Positions 25,551-34,373 are shown, numbered from the stretch's first letter. The stretch is DNA of 64,000 nucleotides from Micromonospora avicenniae (GCF_900156065.1 NZ_FTNF01000029.1:1-64000), one strand, 5' to 3'. Numbers and translations are program-made. Notes: generated from the sequence alone by a model not told the origin.

Positions 25551-26360
25551 TCAGGGCTTGCGGCCGACGGCTCCGTACCCATCCACGCCAGCAGGAGCCG
25601 CGCCGACCTCGGGGCGCCACTGGGTGAACGGCACCAGGCCCGGCTCGACCAGCTCCAGCCCCTCGAAGAACCGGCCGATCCGCTCGGGGCTGCGCAGGTG
25701 GTACGGCATGGCGCCGCTCTCGTTGTATTGCCGGTGTGACTCGACGACCGCCTCGCTGGTGTCGGTGCCGTCGGACATCGCGAGGTAGCTGCCGGAGGGT
25801 ACGGCGGCGAGCAGCGTACGGATGATGGCGGCGGCCTGGTCGTCGTCGCCGATGTGGCCCATGACGCCGAACAGCAGCACGGCGACGGGCTGCGTGAAGT
25901 CGAGGTGCTCGGCGGCCTGGCGCAGCACCGCGTCGGGGTCGCGCAGGTCGGCGTGCAGGTACTTCGTCAGGCCCTCGGGTGCGCCGACGAGCAGTGCGCG
26001 GGCGTGGGCGAGCACCATCGGATCGTTGTCGACGTAGACGATGCGGCTCTCCGGTCGGACCCGCTGCGCGACCTGGTGGGTGTTGTCCGCGGTGGGTAGG
26101 CCCGTGCCGAGGTCGAGGAACTGCCGGATGCCGGCCTCACCGGCGAGGAAGCGTACGGCGCGGGTCAGGAACGCCCGCGACTGCCGGGCGGTCTCGACCA
26201 TCGCCGGGAAGATGGCGCGGACTTGCTCGCCGGCCATCCGGTCGGCTTCGAAGTTGTCTTTGCCGCCCAGCCAGTAGTTCCAGATGCGTGCGGAGTGCGG
26301 CACGCTGGTGTCGATCGACGAGATCTGATCGCTGACGGCGGGCGGGGCGGTGTCTGCCAC
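25551..26360 (-). CDS. SAM-dependent methyltransferase, DUF574 family
   Basis: A 269-residue protein of the large actinobacterial DUF574 family. Its marks are IDTSVPHSARIWNYWLGGKDNFEAD at the N-terminus, the SAM-binding FLDLGTGLPTADNTHQVAQ, an acidic VYVDNDPMVL, and the later LLFGVMGHI. Family members have a Rossmann methyltransferase fold, and their substrates are mostly unknown. The start is GTG 26360 with GGGAGG seven bases upstream. It stands alone within the accessory segment, and a large number of paralogues per genome is usual. Confidence 0.9.
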   Translation of the reverse strand: MADTAPPAVSDQISSIDTSVPHSARIWNYWLGGKDNFEADRMAGEQVRAIFPAMVETARQSRAFLTRAVRFLAGEAGIRQFLDLGTGLPTADNTHQVAQRVRPESRIVYVDNDPMVLAHARALLVGAPEGLTKYLHADLRDPDAVLRQAAEHLDFTQPVAVLLFGVMGHIGDDDQAAAIIRTLLAAVPSGSYLAMSDGTDTSEAVVESHRQYNESGAMPYHLRSPERIGRFFEGLELVEPGLVPFTQWRPEVGAAPAGVDGYGAVGRKP

Positions 26361-26549
26361 GAGGTAGCCTCCCGGCGGGATCGGGACCGTTCACAACGGA
26401 CAGACCATGTTCCCACAACGTGAGCGTTCGGCGTGGTCCCCGAGCCGCGCCCAGCTGCGGCCCGGACATCACAAAGCGAATCGTCGCGCGCCGGGCAAGC
26501 GAGAACCACCGAGCGGACGCATGTCGGACTCGGCTGATACCACGATCTG

Positions 26550-26885
26550 GTGATCACGATCCGGCATGGAAACCTGCTCGATGCAGACGCCGAAGCCCTC
26601 GTCAACGCCGTCAACACCGTCGGTGTGATGGGCAAGGGCATCGCGCTGGCGTTCAAGCGGGCGTATCCCGCGAACTACGCTGCCTACCGCGCCGCGTGCG
26701 CCGTCGGCGCCGTCCGCCTCGGGCAGATGTTCGTGTACGACTCGGGTGTTCCCGGCCGGCACCGATACGTCATCAACTTCCCGACGAAGCGCCACTGGCG
26801 CTCACGGTCGCAGCGCCTGCGCGACGCTGTGCTCCCGTTGCGGCGGGGAGGGCACGACGAGGTCGTCGTGCCCTCCCCTGACTAA
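26550..26885 (+). CDS. Truncated macro-domain protein (DarG antitoxin-like)
   Basis: A 111-residue frame from GTG 26550. The first ~85 residues (ITIRHGNLLDADAEALVNAVN, TVGVMGKGIALAFKRAYP, FPTKRHW) are the N-terminal half of a DarG/ALC1-type macro domain, which removes ADP-ribose from DNA. The catalytic-fold second half with the PPLGCGNGGL loop is missing. After KRHWRSRS the frame reads into unrelated sequence and into the terminator of the next gene. No DarT toxin gene is present nearby. It is probably a decaying antitoxin remnant and is unlikely to be active. Confidence 0.75.
   Translation: MITIRHGNLLDADAEALVNAVNTVGVMGKGIALAFKRAYPANYAAYRAACAVGAVRLGQMFVYDSGVPGRHRYVINFPTKRHWRSRSQRLRDAVLPLRRGGHDEVVVPSPD
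26845..26878 (-). terminator. Perfect 16-base hairpin ending the FtsX-type gene
   Basis: GGGGAGGGCACGACGA and TCGTCGTGCCCTCCCC form a perfect inverted repeat nine bases beyond the stop of the minus-strand permease gene. It lies inside the 3' part of the truncated macro-domain frame. Confidence 0.85.
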
Positions 26886-26886
26886 C

Positions 26887-29139
26887 TCAGTCGTTTCGGG
26901 CGGTCTCCGGCCCGGTGAGGCGACGTAGCAGCGGCAGCGTCGACGCGACGATGCCCAGCGACACCGCCAGCCCGCCGGCCACCATCAGGTAGAACGACGG
27001 CTTCGGCGCGAGCAGCGTGTAGTTCAGCTGGGCCCGCAGGAACAGGTGCGCGGCCAGGAACCCCATCCCGATGGCCAGCACCGCGACGGTCAGCAGTGGC
27101 ACGACGGTCTCCAGCGCCACCACCCGCCGCAGGGTGCGCAGCCGTACGCCGGTGAGGCGCAGCATGCTGAACGGGCGCTTCCGGTCGCTCAGCCCACCGG
27201 CGACGCTCACCGCCAGGCTGCACCCGGCGACCGGCAGGCTGGCCAGCATGACCACGTTGGCGAGTTGCTGGAACTGCACCATGAGCCGGGCGGAGTTCGA
27301 CTCCCGTTCGGCGATGCTGGCCGGGAATCCATTCGCCGGGAACGCGTTGATGAGCATGGTCCGGGCCTGCTCGAATGCGGCGCGGCTGGTGGTGTTGACG
27401 ACCACCGAGCGGATCGGTTGCCGGTCGACCTGCGCGGGGTCCAGGTCGGCGGCGGGCCAGACGTAGCTGTCGTTGGTCAGGTCCCACGCGCGCTCGCCGA
27501 TGAGGTCGTCGGCCACGGCCACGACCCGCGCACCGGCGGGACAGGCGCCGAACACCGCCAGGCGGTCCAGCTCGGCGCAGGTGATGACGCTCGGCCACCA
27601 CGATCGATAGGGATCGAATCCCGCCGGTGTTCCACGCATCTGGATCGGGGGTGGTTCGTCGACGGGGTTGGCGTGGACCAGGGTCACGCTGCGTACCCCC
27701 GGGATCGTTCCGAGACCGGCCGGTATCTGGTCCGCGGTCGGCGCGGGTCCGTCCTCGCGCGGGAACCACATGGTCAGGGACGTGGCGGCCACCGAGTCGG
27801 TGCGCGGCTCGCCCCGGTTGGCCACGTAGGTGGTGATGATGCCGGTGGCGACGCTGGTCACGAAGAGCGCCACGATCAGCCCGCTCACGGACCGGAAGCC
27901 GGCCCGCGGGTTGTCGGCGAGACGCCGCCCGGCGATGAGCGTCGCCGGCCGGCTCGCCCGCCCGGCCAGCAGGCGCGCGCCGACCATGGTCAGCCACGGC
28001 CCGGCCAGCACCAGCCCGGTCAGGATCAGCAGGAACCCCGAGAGGTACGCGGTGAGCTGCCCATTGGTCGTGGGCGGCCGCCGGCCGACGAAGTACGCCA
28101 GCTCGACGAGCCCGGCGACCAGCGGGATCAGCCGCCAGGCGCGCGGCGGTTTCGGGGTGACCCGGCGCGCGACGCCCAGCGGGGAGATCTGCACCCGGCG
28201 CAGCGCCAACCAGGAGGCCACCACGGCGCCGAGTGGGATGCCGAGCGCCACCGCCAGGACGTCGGTGAGGGTGAGTGAGAGGTCGGCGGCGAAGAAGCGC
28301 TCGCCGGTGAACGGGATCGCCGCCAGCGCCGGGCGGACCGCGAGGAACAGGCCGAACCCCACGGCCGTGCCCACCGCGGCCGCGAGCACGGACTCCACGG
28401 CGGAGATGACCGAGATCTGCCGTGGCGTGGCGCCGACCAGGCGCATCGCGGCGAATCGCTGCTCCCGGCGGGTCGCGGCCAGCCGGGTGGCGGTGCCGAT
28501 GAAGATGAGCACCGGGAACAGCAGCGCGGCCGCGACGATGGAGAGCACGAGCGCCATGCCGTCGCGGTTGATGCCGACGTAGCAGCCTCTGGGGCAGCCG
28601 TCCGGCGAGGTGGTCATGATCTGGGTGACCTTGCGCGCGCCGAGCGGCTCCAGTTCGCCCGGGGTGCGGCCGATGACGATCAGCAGGGAGTCGGGCGACG
28701 GCAGGGCTGCCCGGCCGATGGTGCCGACCTGATGGCCGGGGAACCGGTCGGCGAGCTGCGCCGCCGGGGTGGTCCGCAGCAGTTCGCCGAGGGCGGGCGA
28801 GACGTAGTACTCGCCGGGGCGGGGCAGACGCGGGATGCCCGGCGGGACGGGCGCGTCCGGGCCGGTCGCGGCGACCTCGACCCGGCCGATCGAGTCGCCG
28901 TCGTGGTAGTCCTCCCGGATGAGCCACCACATCGGCTCGGCGGCGGGGTCGGCGGAGGCCGGGGCGACGGCGGTGTTGAGCCAGGCGTACCGCTGGTTCT
29001 GGGCGTCGACGGCGTTCATGCCGGCGAGCGTGGCCAGGAGCATGCCGACGCCGAGCGCCACGGCTACACCGATGACGACGAGCCGGGCGGCGGCCTCCCG
29101 CCCGCCGGCCAGGGAGAGCCTGACCGCGAACCGGATCAC
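26887..29139 (-). CDS. FtsX-like ABC transporter permease
   Basis: A 750-residue membrane protein with an N-terminal segment, two FtsX domains each of several membrane helices (around residues 200-350 and 620-740), and extracytoplasmic regions between them. Strings such as LAATRREQRFAAMRLVGATPRQI are the conserved cytoplasmic loop of FtsX/MacB-type permeases. It overlaps the ATPase gene by four bases (29136-29139), and a PadR gene heads the operon. Together they form a PadR-controlled transporter, probably for peptide or drug stress. A hairpin at 26845 ends the operon. Confidence 0.9.
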   Translation of the reverse strand: MIRFAVRLSLAGGREAAARLVVIGVAVALGVGMLLATLAGMNAVDAQNQRYAWLNTAVAPASADPAAEPMWWLIREDYHDGDSIGRVEVAATGPDAPVPPGIPRLPRPGEYYVSPALGELLRTTPAAQLADRFPGHQVGTIGRAALPSPDSLLIVIGRTPGELEPLGARKVTQIMTTSPDGCPRGCYVGINRDGMALVLSIVAAALLFPVLIFIGTATRLAATRREQRFAAMRLVGATPRQISVISAVESVLAAAVGTAVGFGLFLAVRPALAAIPFTGERFFAADLSLTLTDVLAVALGIPLGAVVASWLALRRVQISPLGVARRVTPKPPRAWRLIPLVAGLVELAYFVGRRPPTTNGQLTAYLSGFLLILTGLVLAGPWLTMVGARLLAGRASRPATLIAGRRLADNPRAGFRSVSGLIVALFVTSVATGIITTYVANRGEPRTDSVAATSLTMWFPREDGPAPTADQIPAGLGTIPGVRSVTLVHANPVDEPPPIQMRGTPAGFDPYRSWWPSVITCAELDRLAVFGACPAGARVVAVADDLIGERAWDLTNDSYVWPAADLDPAQVDRQPIRSVVVNTTSRAAFEQARTMLINAFPANGFPASIAERESNSARLMVQFQQLANVVMLASLPVAGCSLAVSVAGGLSDRKRPFSMLRLTGVRLRTLRRVVALETVVPLLTVAVLAIGMGFLAAHLFLRAQLNYTLLAPKPSFYLMVAGGLAVSLGIVASTLPLLRRLTGPETARND

Positions 29140-29807
29140 GCCGACACCAACGCATTCACCTTGCCGTCACGCACGATGACCTGCCGGTCGGCGTACGCGG
29201 CGACGCGGGCGTCGTGGGTGACCAGGACGACGGTCGTGCCCTGCTCGCGGGCGGAGGAGACGAGGAGGTCCATGACCTGCTCGCCGGTCAGCGAGTCGAG
29301 CGCACCGGTCGGCTCGTCGGCGAAGAGCGCGCCGGGCCGTGCCACGAGACCGCGGGCCAGCGCGACGCGCTGCGCCTGCCCGCCGGAGAGCTCGCCGGAG
29401 CGGCGCCGCTCGAGCCCGGCCAGGTCGAGCCGCTCGAACCAGGGCCGCGCCTCCTTCAGCGCGGCGGCCCGCTTAACCCCGTTGAGCAGCAGCGGCAGCG
29501 CGACGTTCTCCTCGGCGGTCAGCTCCGGCACGAGCTGCCCGGACTGGAACACGAAACCGAACCGGTCCCGGCGCAGGACGCTGCGCCGGTGCTCGCTGAG
29601 GGTGTCGATCCGGTGGCCGTCGAAGTGGATCTCACCGGCGTCCGGCACCAGGATCCCGGCCAGGCAGTGCAGCAGCGTGGACTTGCCGGAGCCGCTCGGG
29701 CCCATGACGGCGACGATCTCGCCCGGCTCCACCGCGACGCTGGCGCCGCGCAGCGCCGGGGTCTCACCGAAGGACAGCTTCACGTCGCGTGCCTCGACGG
29801 CCGTCAT
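29136..29807 (-). CDS. ABC transporter ATP-binding protein, MacB/LolD type
   Basis: A 223-residue ATPase that pairs with the FtsX-like permease. Walker A GPSGSGKST is near residue 36, the signature is LSGGQAQR, Walker B is ALFADEP, and the switch is VTHD. ATG 29807 overlaps the PadR stop (ATGA at 29804-29807), and its own stop overlaps the permease start in the same way. This gives tight translational coupling PadR-ATPase-permease. Confidence 0.93.
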   Translation of the reverse strand: MTAVEARDVKLSFGETPALRGASVAVEPGEIVAVMGPSGSGKSTLLHCLAGILVPDAGEIHFDGHRIDTLSEHRRSVLRRDRFGFVFQSGQLVPELTAEENVALPLLLNGVKRAAALKEARPWFERLDLAGLERRRSGELSGGQAQRVALARGLVARPGALFADEPTGALDSLTGEQVMDLLVSSAREQGTTVVLVTHDARVAAYADRQVIVRDGKVNALVSA

Positions 29808-30328
29808 CCCCGCACCTCCTTCGCGAGGGCGTCCAGCCGCGCGGCCGTGGTGTCGATCCAGTGCAGGTCGGCCTCCAGGTGGAACAGGCCGTGGTCGGCC
29901 AGCATGGTGTCGACCAGGTTGCCGGCGCGCTTGATCTCGGTGAGTTCCTTCATCCGGCGCAGGTGCGTGGCGCGCTGGATGTCGAGGTACTCCTCCGCGG
30001 GACGGCCGAGCATGAGCGCCAGCACGACCTTGGTGAACAGCACGGTCTGCAGGTTGGGCTCGGCCTCGACCGGTTCGGTCAGCCACGACTCGACCTCGGT
30101 CGCGCCGCGCTCGGTGATGACGTAGCGCTTGCGTTCGGGACCCACGCCCGGCTCGACCTCGCCGACCACGATCTTCCCGTCGCGGACGAGGCGGCTGAGG
30201 GTCGCGTAGACCTGGCCGAACGGCAGCGGTTTGCCGCGGCTGAAGAAGGTGTCGTAGTCACGTTTCAGGTCGTAGCCGTGGCTGGGCTCGCGTTCGAGCA
30301 GGCCGAGGAGAGTCATGGGAACGCTCAT
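29804..30328 (-). CDS. PadR-family transcriptional regulator
   Basis: A 174-residue regulator with an N-terminal PadR winged helix (LLGLLEREPSHGYDLKRDYD..FGQVYATLSRLVRDG) and a C-terminal helical dimerisation part. It heads the transporter operon and should repress it. ATG 30328 is chosen because TATGGT lies seven bases upstream, fitting a leaderless transcript; an earlier in-frame ATG (30340) falls inside that promoter. A perfect 15-base palindrome overlaps the -10 box, a natural place for autorepression. Confidence 0.9.
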   Translation of the reverse strand: MSVPMTLLGLLEREPSHGYDLKRDYDTFFSRGKPLPFGQVYATLSRLVRDGKIVVGEVEPGVGPERKRYVITERGATEVESWLTEPVEAEPNLQTVLFTKVVLALMLGRPAEEYLDIQRATHLRRMKELTEIKRAGNLVDTMLADHGLFHLEADLHWIDTTAARLDALAKEVRG

Positions 30329-30335
30329 GCCGAAC

Positions 30336-30374
30336 ACCATACGCTGAGCGTATACCTCGCGTATATACCTCGCG
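30336..30374 (-). promoter_or_regulatory. PadR operator/promoter
   Basis: The perfect palindrome ATACGCTGAGCGTAT (30339-30353) overlaps the -10 box TATGGT (minus strand, 30336-30341). Two direct repeats of TATACCTCGCG follow at 30351-30361 and 30364-30374. The layout suggests autoregulation by the PadR protein. Confidence 0.65.
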
Positions 30375-30442
30375 CGTACATGCAGAAAGACTTGGGGGCG
30401 CGGACCGTTCCGTCCGCGCCCCCGACAAGTACCGGCTCAGCG

Positions 30443-30811
30443 TCAGGCGGCCGGGCCCTCGTTGACGCGGCGTACGTCGACCTCGACGTCGACCCCGTCG
30501 GCGATGAAGAGGTCGACGAACCGCTTCGCCCACTCCATCGCCTCGTCCTTGGAGCGCACCTCCAGCAGCGCGAACCCGGCGATGAGCTCCTTGGTCTCGG
30601 TGAACGGGCCGTCGATGACGGTGGTCTTGCCCTTCTCGACGGTGATGCGGCCCGACTCCTTGCTGCTCTTCAGCAACCCCTCGCCCGCGAGCAGCACGCC
30701 GGCCTGCGCCGCCTCGCCGACGAAGGCACCCATCCGCTGGACGAACTCCGGGCTCGGGTCGAAGGTGCCGGGCTGGTCCTCGTCGAGCTTGTGCATGAGC
30801 ATGTAACGCAT
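30443..30811 (-). CDS. YciI/DGPF-domain protein, partner of an ECF42 sigma factor
   Basis: A 122-residue soluble protein of the YciI family. It starts MRYMLMHKLDEDQ, contains the diagnostic IDGPFTETKE (DGPF motif) near residue 67, and ends in a beta-strand-rich VDVEVDVRRV. DGPF proteins are the standard neighbours of ECF42 sigma factors such as the one encoded just upstream at 30918-32195. Their function is not settled; they may relay a signal to the sigma factor's C-terminal extension. AGGAAG precedes ATG 30811. Confidence 0.9.
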   Translation of the reverse strand: MRYMLMHKLDEDQPGTFDPSPEFVQRMGAFVGEAAQAGVLLAGEGLLKSSKESGRITVEKGKTTVIDGPFTETKELIAGFALLEVRSKDEAMEWAKRFVDLFIADGVDVEVDVRRVNEGPAA

Positions 30812-30917
30812 CTGAAGGACTTCCTCTCAAACGGCGAGTCTTGGTGGCTCTCACTGACGCGTCGATCGTGTCGGCCGCGATCCGACATGAAGGCCCACGG
30901 GTTTACTGTGACGGCGG

Positions 30918-32195
30918 TCACACCCCAGCCGGAGGGGTGGACGCGGGCGGATCAGCGCAGGCAGCAGCCCGTCCGAGCAGCAGTTCCCGCTCGCGCGCGT
31001 TGCCGGTGAGAGCCGCCGCCCGCTCGAACTCGCGCCGCGCCTCGTCGTGGCGACCGAGCTTCGCGAGCAGATCGCCGAGCACGCTGGGCAGCAGGTGGTA
31101 CCGCGCGAGCGCCGGCTCGTCGGACAGCGCCCGGGCCGCCTCCAGGCCGGCGGCGGGTCCGCGGGCCTGGGCGACCGCGACGGCCCGGTTCAGTTCCACG
31201 ACGGGCGAGGGTACGAGCCGGGCCAACTCCGCGTAGAGCGCGGCGATCCGCTCCCAGTCCGTCTCCTCGGGCGCGTGCGCCCGCGCGTGGCAGGCGGCGA
31301 TCTCGGCCTGGAGGGTGTACGGGCCGGGGTGCTCGGTCGCCGCCCGGTCGAGGGCGGCGAGCCCGCGGCGGATGAGCAGCCGGTCCCAGCGGGTCCGGTC
31401 CTGGTCGTTGAGGAGGATGGGTTCGCCGTCGGGGCCGGTACGGGCGCGCAACCGCGACGCCTGGATCTCCAGCAGCGCGGCGAGGCCGTGCACCTCGGGT
31501 TCGCCGGGCATGAGGCCCTGCAGTTGCCGGGCCAGCCGCAGCGCCTCCTGGCACAGGGCGGGGCGCATCCAGTCGTCGCCGGCAGTGGCCGCGTAACCCT
31601 CGTTGAAGATCAGGTAGACGACCTCCAGGACCGAGCCGAGGCGTTCGGCGCGCTCGGCCGGGCCGGGGACCTCGAACGGCACCCCGGCATCGGCGAGGGC
31701 CTGCTTGGCCCGGGTGATCCGCTGCCCGACGGTGGACTCGGTGGTGAGGAAGGCGCGGGCGATCTCGCCGGTGCTGAGGCCGCCGACCAGGCGCAGGGTC
31801 AGGGCGGCCCGCGCGATCGGCGACAGCACCGGGTGACAGGCCACGAAGATCAGCCGGAGCAGGTCGTCCTCGATCCGGTCCTCGACGGCGGCGTCGAAGT
31901 CGACGGTGATCTGCTCGTCGAGGTCACGGCCGATCGCCTCCACCACGCGCTCACCGGTCTGCCGGCGGCGTACCAGGTCGACCGCCCGCCGTTTACCCAC
32001 GGTCGTCAGCCACGCGCCGGGGTTGGCCGGCACCCCGTCGCGCGGCCACTGTTCCAGGGCGGCGACCAGCGCATCCTGCGCCACTTCCTCGGCCTGTCCG
32101 ACGTCGCGGACGATCCCGGCGATGGCGGCGACGATCCGCCCGGCCTCCATGCGCCACACCGTGTCGATGGTGCGCCGTACCTCTGACTCCTCCAC
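30918..32195 (-). CDS. ECF42-type RNA polymerase sigma factor with TPR-like C-terminal domain
   Basis: A 425-residue sigma factor. Region 2 (IVRDVGQAEEVAQDALVAALEQWP) and region 4 (LSTGEIARAFLTTESTVGQRITRAKQAL) are followed by about 240 residues of helical, TPR-like extension (DUF6596). This is the architecture of ECF42, which works without a classical anti-sigma factor. The downstream YciI/DGPF gene completes the usual pair. The start is GTG 32195, and ATG at residue 17 is an alternative start. Its targets normally include the neighbouring DGPF gene (family knowledge). Confidence 0.9.
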   Translation of the reverse strand: MEESEVRRTIDTVWRMEAGRIVAAIAGIVRDVGQAEEVAQDALVAALEQWPRDGVPANPGAWLTTVGKRRAVDLVRRRQTGERVVEAIGRDLDEQITVDFDAAVEDRIEDDLLRLIFVACHPVLSPIARAALTLRLVGGLSTGEIARAFLTTESTVGQRITRAKQALADAGVPFEVPGPAERAERLGSVLEVVYLIFNEGYAATAGDDWMRPALCQEALRLARQLQGLMPGEPEVHGLAALLEIQASRLRARTGPDGEPILLNDQDRTRWDRLLIRRGLAALDRAATEHPGPYTLQAEIAACHARAHAPEETDWERIAALYAELARLVPSPVVELNRAVAVAQARGPAAGLEAARALSDEPALARYHLLPSVLGDLLAKLGRHDEARREFERAAALTGNARERELLLGRAAACADPPASTPPAGV

Positions 32196-32377
32196 GGGCT
32201 ACATGACAGCATGCCGCCGGCCGTTGCCACCCGGCGGAGGCCGGTGACCTGGACGTACGCCGTGGAGGCCCTGGTTTCCGGTTCTCCCGGCGCGATCCGG
32301 CGTGCCGACTGCACCTCGCCGGCTGTTGTCACAGGCAGGCCCTAACGTGGGGCCGACAACCGGCCGAAGGAGCGCAG

Positions 32378-32473
32378 ATGCTCGATCAGCCGTGCCACCC
32401 CACCTACTTCGGCGCCTTCGTCCGGGACCCGGACGGAAACGATGTCGAAGCCGTCTGCCACGAGCCGGAGTGA
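32378..32473 (+). pseudogene. C-terminal remnant of a VOC (glyoxalase-like) gene
   Basis: A 31-codon frame from ATG 32378, with AAGGAG six bases upstream, encodes ..HPTYFGAFVRDPDGNDVEAVCHEPE and stops at TGA 32473. The string is the last metal-binding strand of VOC-family proteins, whose full length is about 120-130 residues. The ribosome site and start appear joined to the 3' end by an internal deletion, or the start is fortuitous. The stop lies two bases before the ATG of a complete VOC gene. Confidence 0.6.
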
Positions 32474-32475
32474 CC

Positions 32476-32913
32476 ATGGAGCAGCGAATCAGTCTCGTCA
32501 CCCTCGGCGTCGCCGACCTGCCGCGGGCCCGGGCCTTCTACGAACGGCTGGGCTGGCGTGGCCAGGAGGTCGAGCAGACGGTCTTCTTCCAGGCCGGCGG
32601 CTCGGCGCTGGTGCTCTGGGACCGCGCCAAGCTGGCCGCCGACGCGGGCGTCGACGACCCCGGTGGCGGCGGGTTCGGCGGGATGACCCTGGCCCAGAAC
32701 GTCCGGTCGCGTGCCGAGGTCGACGAGGTGATGGCCGCCGCGGCCGCAGCCGGAGCGGGAGTGACACGGCCGGCCCGGGAGACGTTCTACGGCGGGTACG
32801 CGGGCTGCTTCGCCGACCCGGACGGGCACGTCTGGGAGATCGCCTGGAACCCGGGATTTCCGCTCGCGCCGGACGGCACCCTCACCGTCCCCGACTTCGG
32901 TGCCACGGGGTGA
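32476..32913 (+). CDS. VOC family protein (glyoxalase/bleomycin-resistance fold)
   Basis: A 145-residue protein with the paired beta-alpha-beta-beta-beta units of the VOC superfamily. ISLVTLGVADLPRARAFYERLGW comes at the start and ETFYGGYAGCFADPDGHVWEIAWNP near the end. His and Glu in HVWEIAW are the expected metal ligands. It follows the remnant of another VOC gene by two bases, so translation may be coupled to that short frame. Substrate unknown. It converges with the gene at 32994-34274. Confidence 0.9.
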   Translation: MEQRISLVTLGVADLPRARAFYERLGWRGQEVEQTVFFQAGGSALVLWDRAKLAADAGVDDPGGGGFGGMTLAQNVRSRAEVDEVMAAAAAAGAGVTRPARETFYGGYAGCFADPDGHVWEIAWNPGFPLAPDGTLTVPDFGATG

Positions 32914-32993
32914 GGACGGCGTCGGCTGCCCCTGACTGCCCCTGACTTCGGCACCGGCGGTGCGCCGGAGCCAGGGACGGCGAGTTTGTCGCG

Positions 32994-34274
32994 TCAGTTG
33001 TCGCGCGGGCAGAGCAGCGGATCGAGCAGCGGCAGCCGGAGCGGGTCGAGGCAGATGGTGAGCAGCCGGTTGTCCTCGTCGGCCGGTGCGCCGCTCGGCT
33101 CGGGCGCGGACGTCGCCGGCGGGGGCGGGCTGCTGCTCGGCGGCTTGCTGGGGGCCGGAGCCGGGCTCGAGGGTGCTGCCGTGCTGGGCGGGGCGGTGGG
33201 CGTCGCGGCGGGGGCGGGCGGCGCCGTGTCCGGGCGCGAGCCTCCACCGGCGCCCCCGGCCGCCGGACGGTCGGTCGAGCCGGAGCCCGTCGATCGTGCC
33301 GGTCCGGTCGGGTCGCCGCCCTCCGGCCCGCCACCGGAGGTGCCTCCGGGCGCCGGGCTCGTGGGTGCGACCGCTCCACCACCTGGTGAGCCGGGCACCG
33401 GGGCGAGGGTCGGGATGAGCGCGCCGATCCCCAGCGGCGGGTCGACGTCGCTCCTGACACCCGCCTCGGCCCGGTACTGCGGGGCGTTCTCCCCCGACCC
33501 GTAAGCGCCGGCGGTCAACGTCGCGAACGCGGCGGCCGCGACGGCGGCGACGGCGCGACGACCGGGTCGCCGCGCGGTCAGCGGCGCCTGCCACGGCTCG
33601 ACCGGCACCGGCGGCATCGGCCGGTTGCGATGGTGGGTGGCCAGCAGAGCGTCGAGTTCCGCGATGACGGCGGCGCGCTCGTTCCGGGCGGAGGCGAGGG
33701 CCAGGGCGAGGTAGAAGCGGGTGTTCGCGACGACGACCGCCGGCACCCGCAGGCCGGCGAGCCGACCGGGCCGCCTCGGGTGCAGGAGGGTGAGCGGCAC
33801 GTCCGGGTGGTGGGCTGGTGCGTCGAGGTCCTCGTACCACCATTCGCGACGGACGTCGCGGCCGGCGAACGCCACGCGGTGGCTGGTGACGATGGCGACG
33901 CCGGTGTCCGCGACCCGTAGGCCCTTCGGCAGCGTACGGCCCGACGGGTCGTGCGGTCCGACGCTGAGCGCGGGCTGCGGCAGGCCGGGTACGTGTCGGG
34001 CCGCCACCTCGATCAGCTCCGCGGTGGGGATGATCCGGAAGACGAGTTCGTAGGGGTCGAGTTCCACGGGCAGTCCGGTGCGGGGTTCGGTGCAGCCGAG
34101 GAAGGCGGCCGCCTCTATCCGCTGCCGGGTCAACTCGTCGGCGCGGTGGCGCCACATCTCGAGTTCGGCGTGGTGGGCACGACGGCGTCGGTCGTTCTCG
34201 CGGTCCGCCCAGGCGACCCGCCAGGTCGGCAGCACGGTCGCCGGTACGAGGGTGCCGGGTGATGTGGTGGTCAC
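32994..34274 (-). CDS. One-pass membrane protein with PH-like cytoplasmic domain and Pro/Ser-rich outer tail
   Basis: A 426-residue protein. A cytoplasmic start with an Arg-rich helix (WADRENDRRRRAHHAELEM) is followed by a domain of about 150 residues (DPYELVFRIIPTAEL.., GLRVADTGVAIVTSHRVAFAG). That domain reads like a bacterial PH-type fold. One membrane helix near residues 245-265 leads to an outer tail very rich in Pro, Ser, Gly and Ala, ending ICLDPLRLPLLDPLLCPRDN. The same cytoplasmic domain recurs in the gene at 35307-36470 with a different tail. The start is GTG 34274 without a strong ribosome site. Function unknown. Confidence 0.7.
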   Translation of the reverse strand: MTTTSPGTLVPATVLPTWRVAWADRENDRRRRAHHAELEMWRHRADELTRQRIEAAAFLGCTEPRTGLPVELDPYELVFRIIPTAELIEVAARHVPGLPQPALSVGPHDPSGRTLPKGLRVADTGVAIVTSHRVAFAGRDVRREWWYEDLDAPAHHPDVPLTLLHPRRPGRLAGLRVPAVVVANTRFYLALALASARNERAAVIAELDALLATHHRNRPMPPVPVEPWQAPLTARRPGRRAVAAVAAAAFATLTAGAYGSGENAPQYRAEAGVRSDVDPPLGIGALIPTLAPVPGSPGGGAVAPTSPAPGGTSGGGPEGGDPTGPARSTGSGSTDRPAAGGAGGGSRPDTAPPAPAATPTAPPSTAAPSSPAPAPSKPPSSSPPPPATSAPEPSGAPADEDNRLLTICLDPLRLPLLDPLLCPRDN

Positions 34275-34373
34275 GCGCGGTACAACCGCCCCCGCAGGCG
34301 ACAGGAAACGCGCCAGGGATCGATGCTCCCCTTTATTCCGGTAAGAGAGATTTGGCCTTCACGCTGCAATGTG

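Noticed and set aside
25551..26360. DUF574 methyltransferase as the modification enzyme of the PLD-helicase
   Set aside because: DUF574 proteins are abundant single genes in actinomycetes with no link to DNA modification known to me. It has no DNA methyltransferase catalytic motif (NPPY, DPPY or PCQ).
27290..27320. A GTTCGACTCC string resembling a tRNA T-arm
   Set aside because: It lies inside the FtsX-type coding region, and no acceptor or anticodon stems can be drawn around it.
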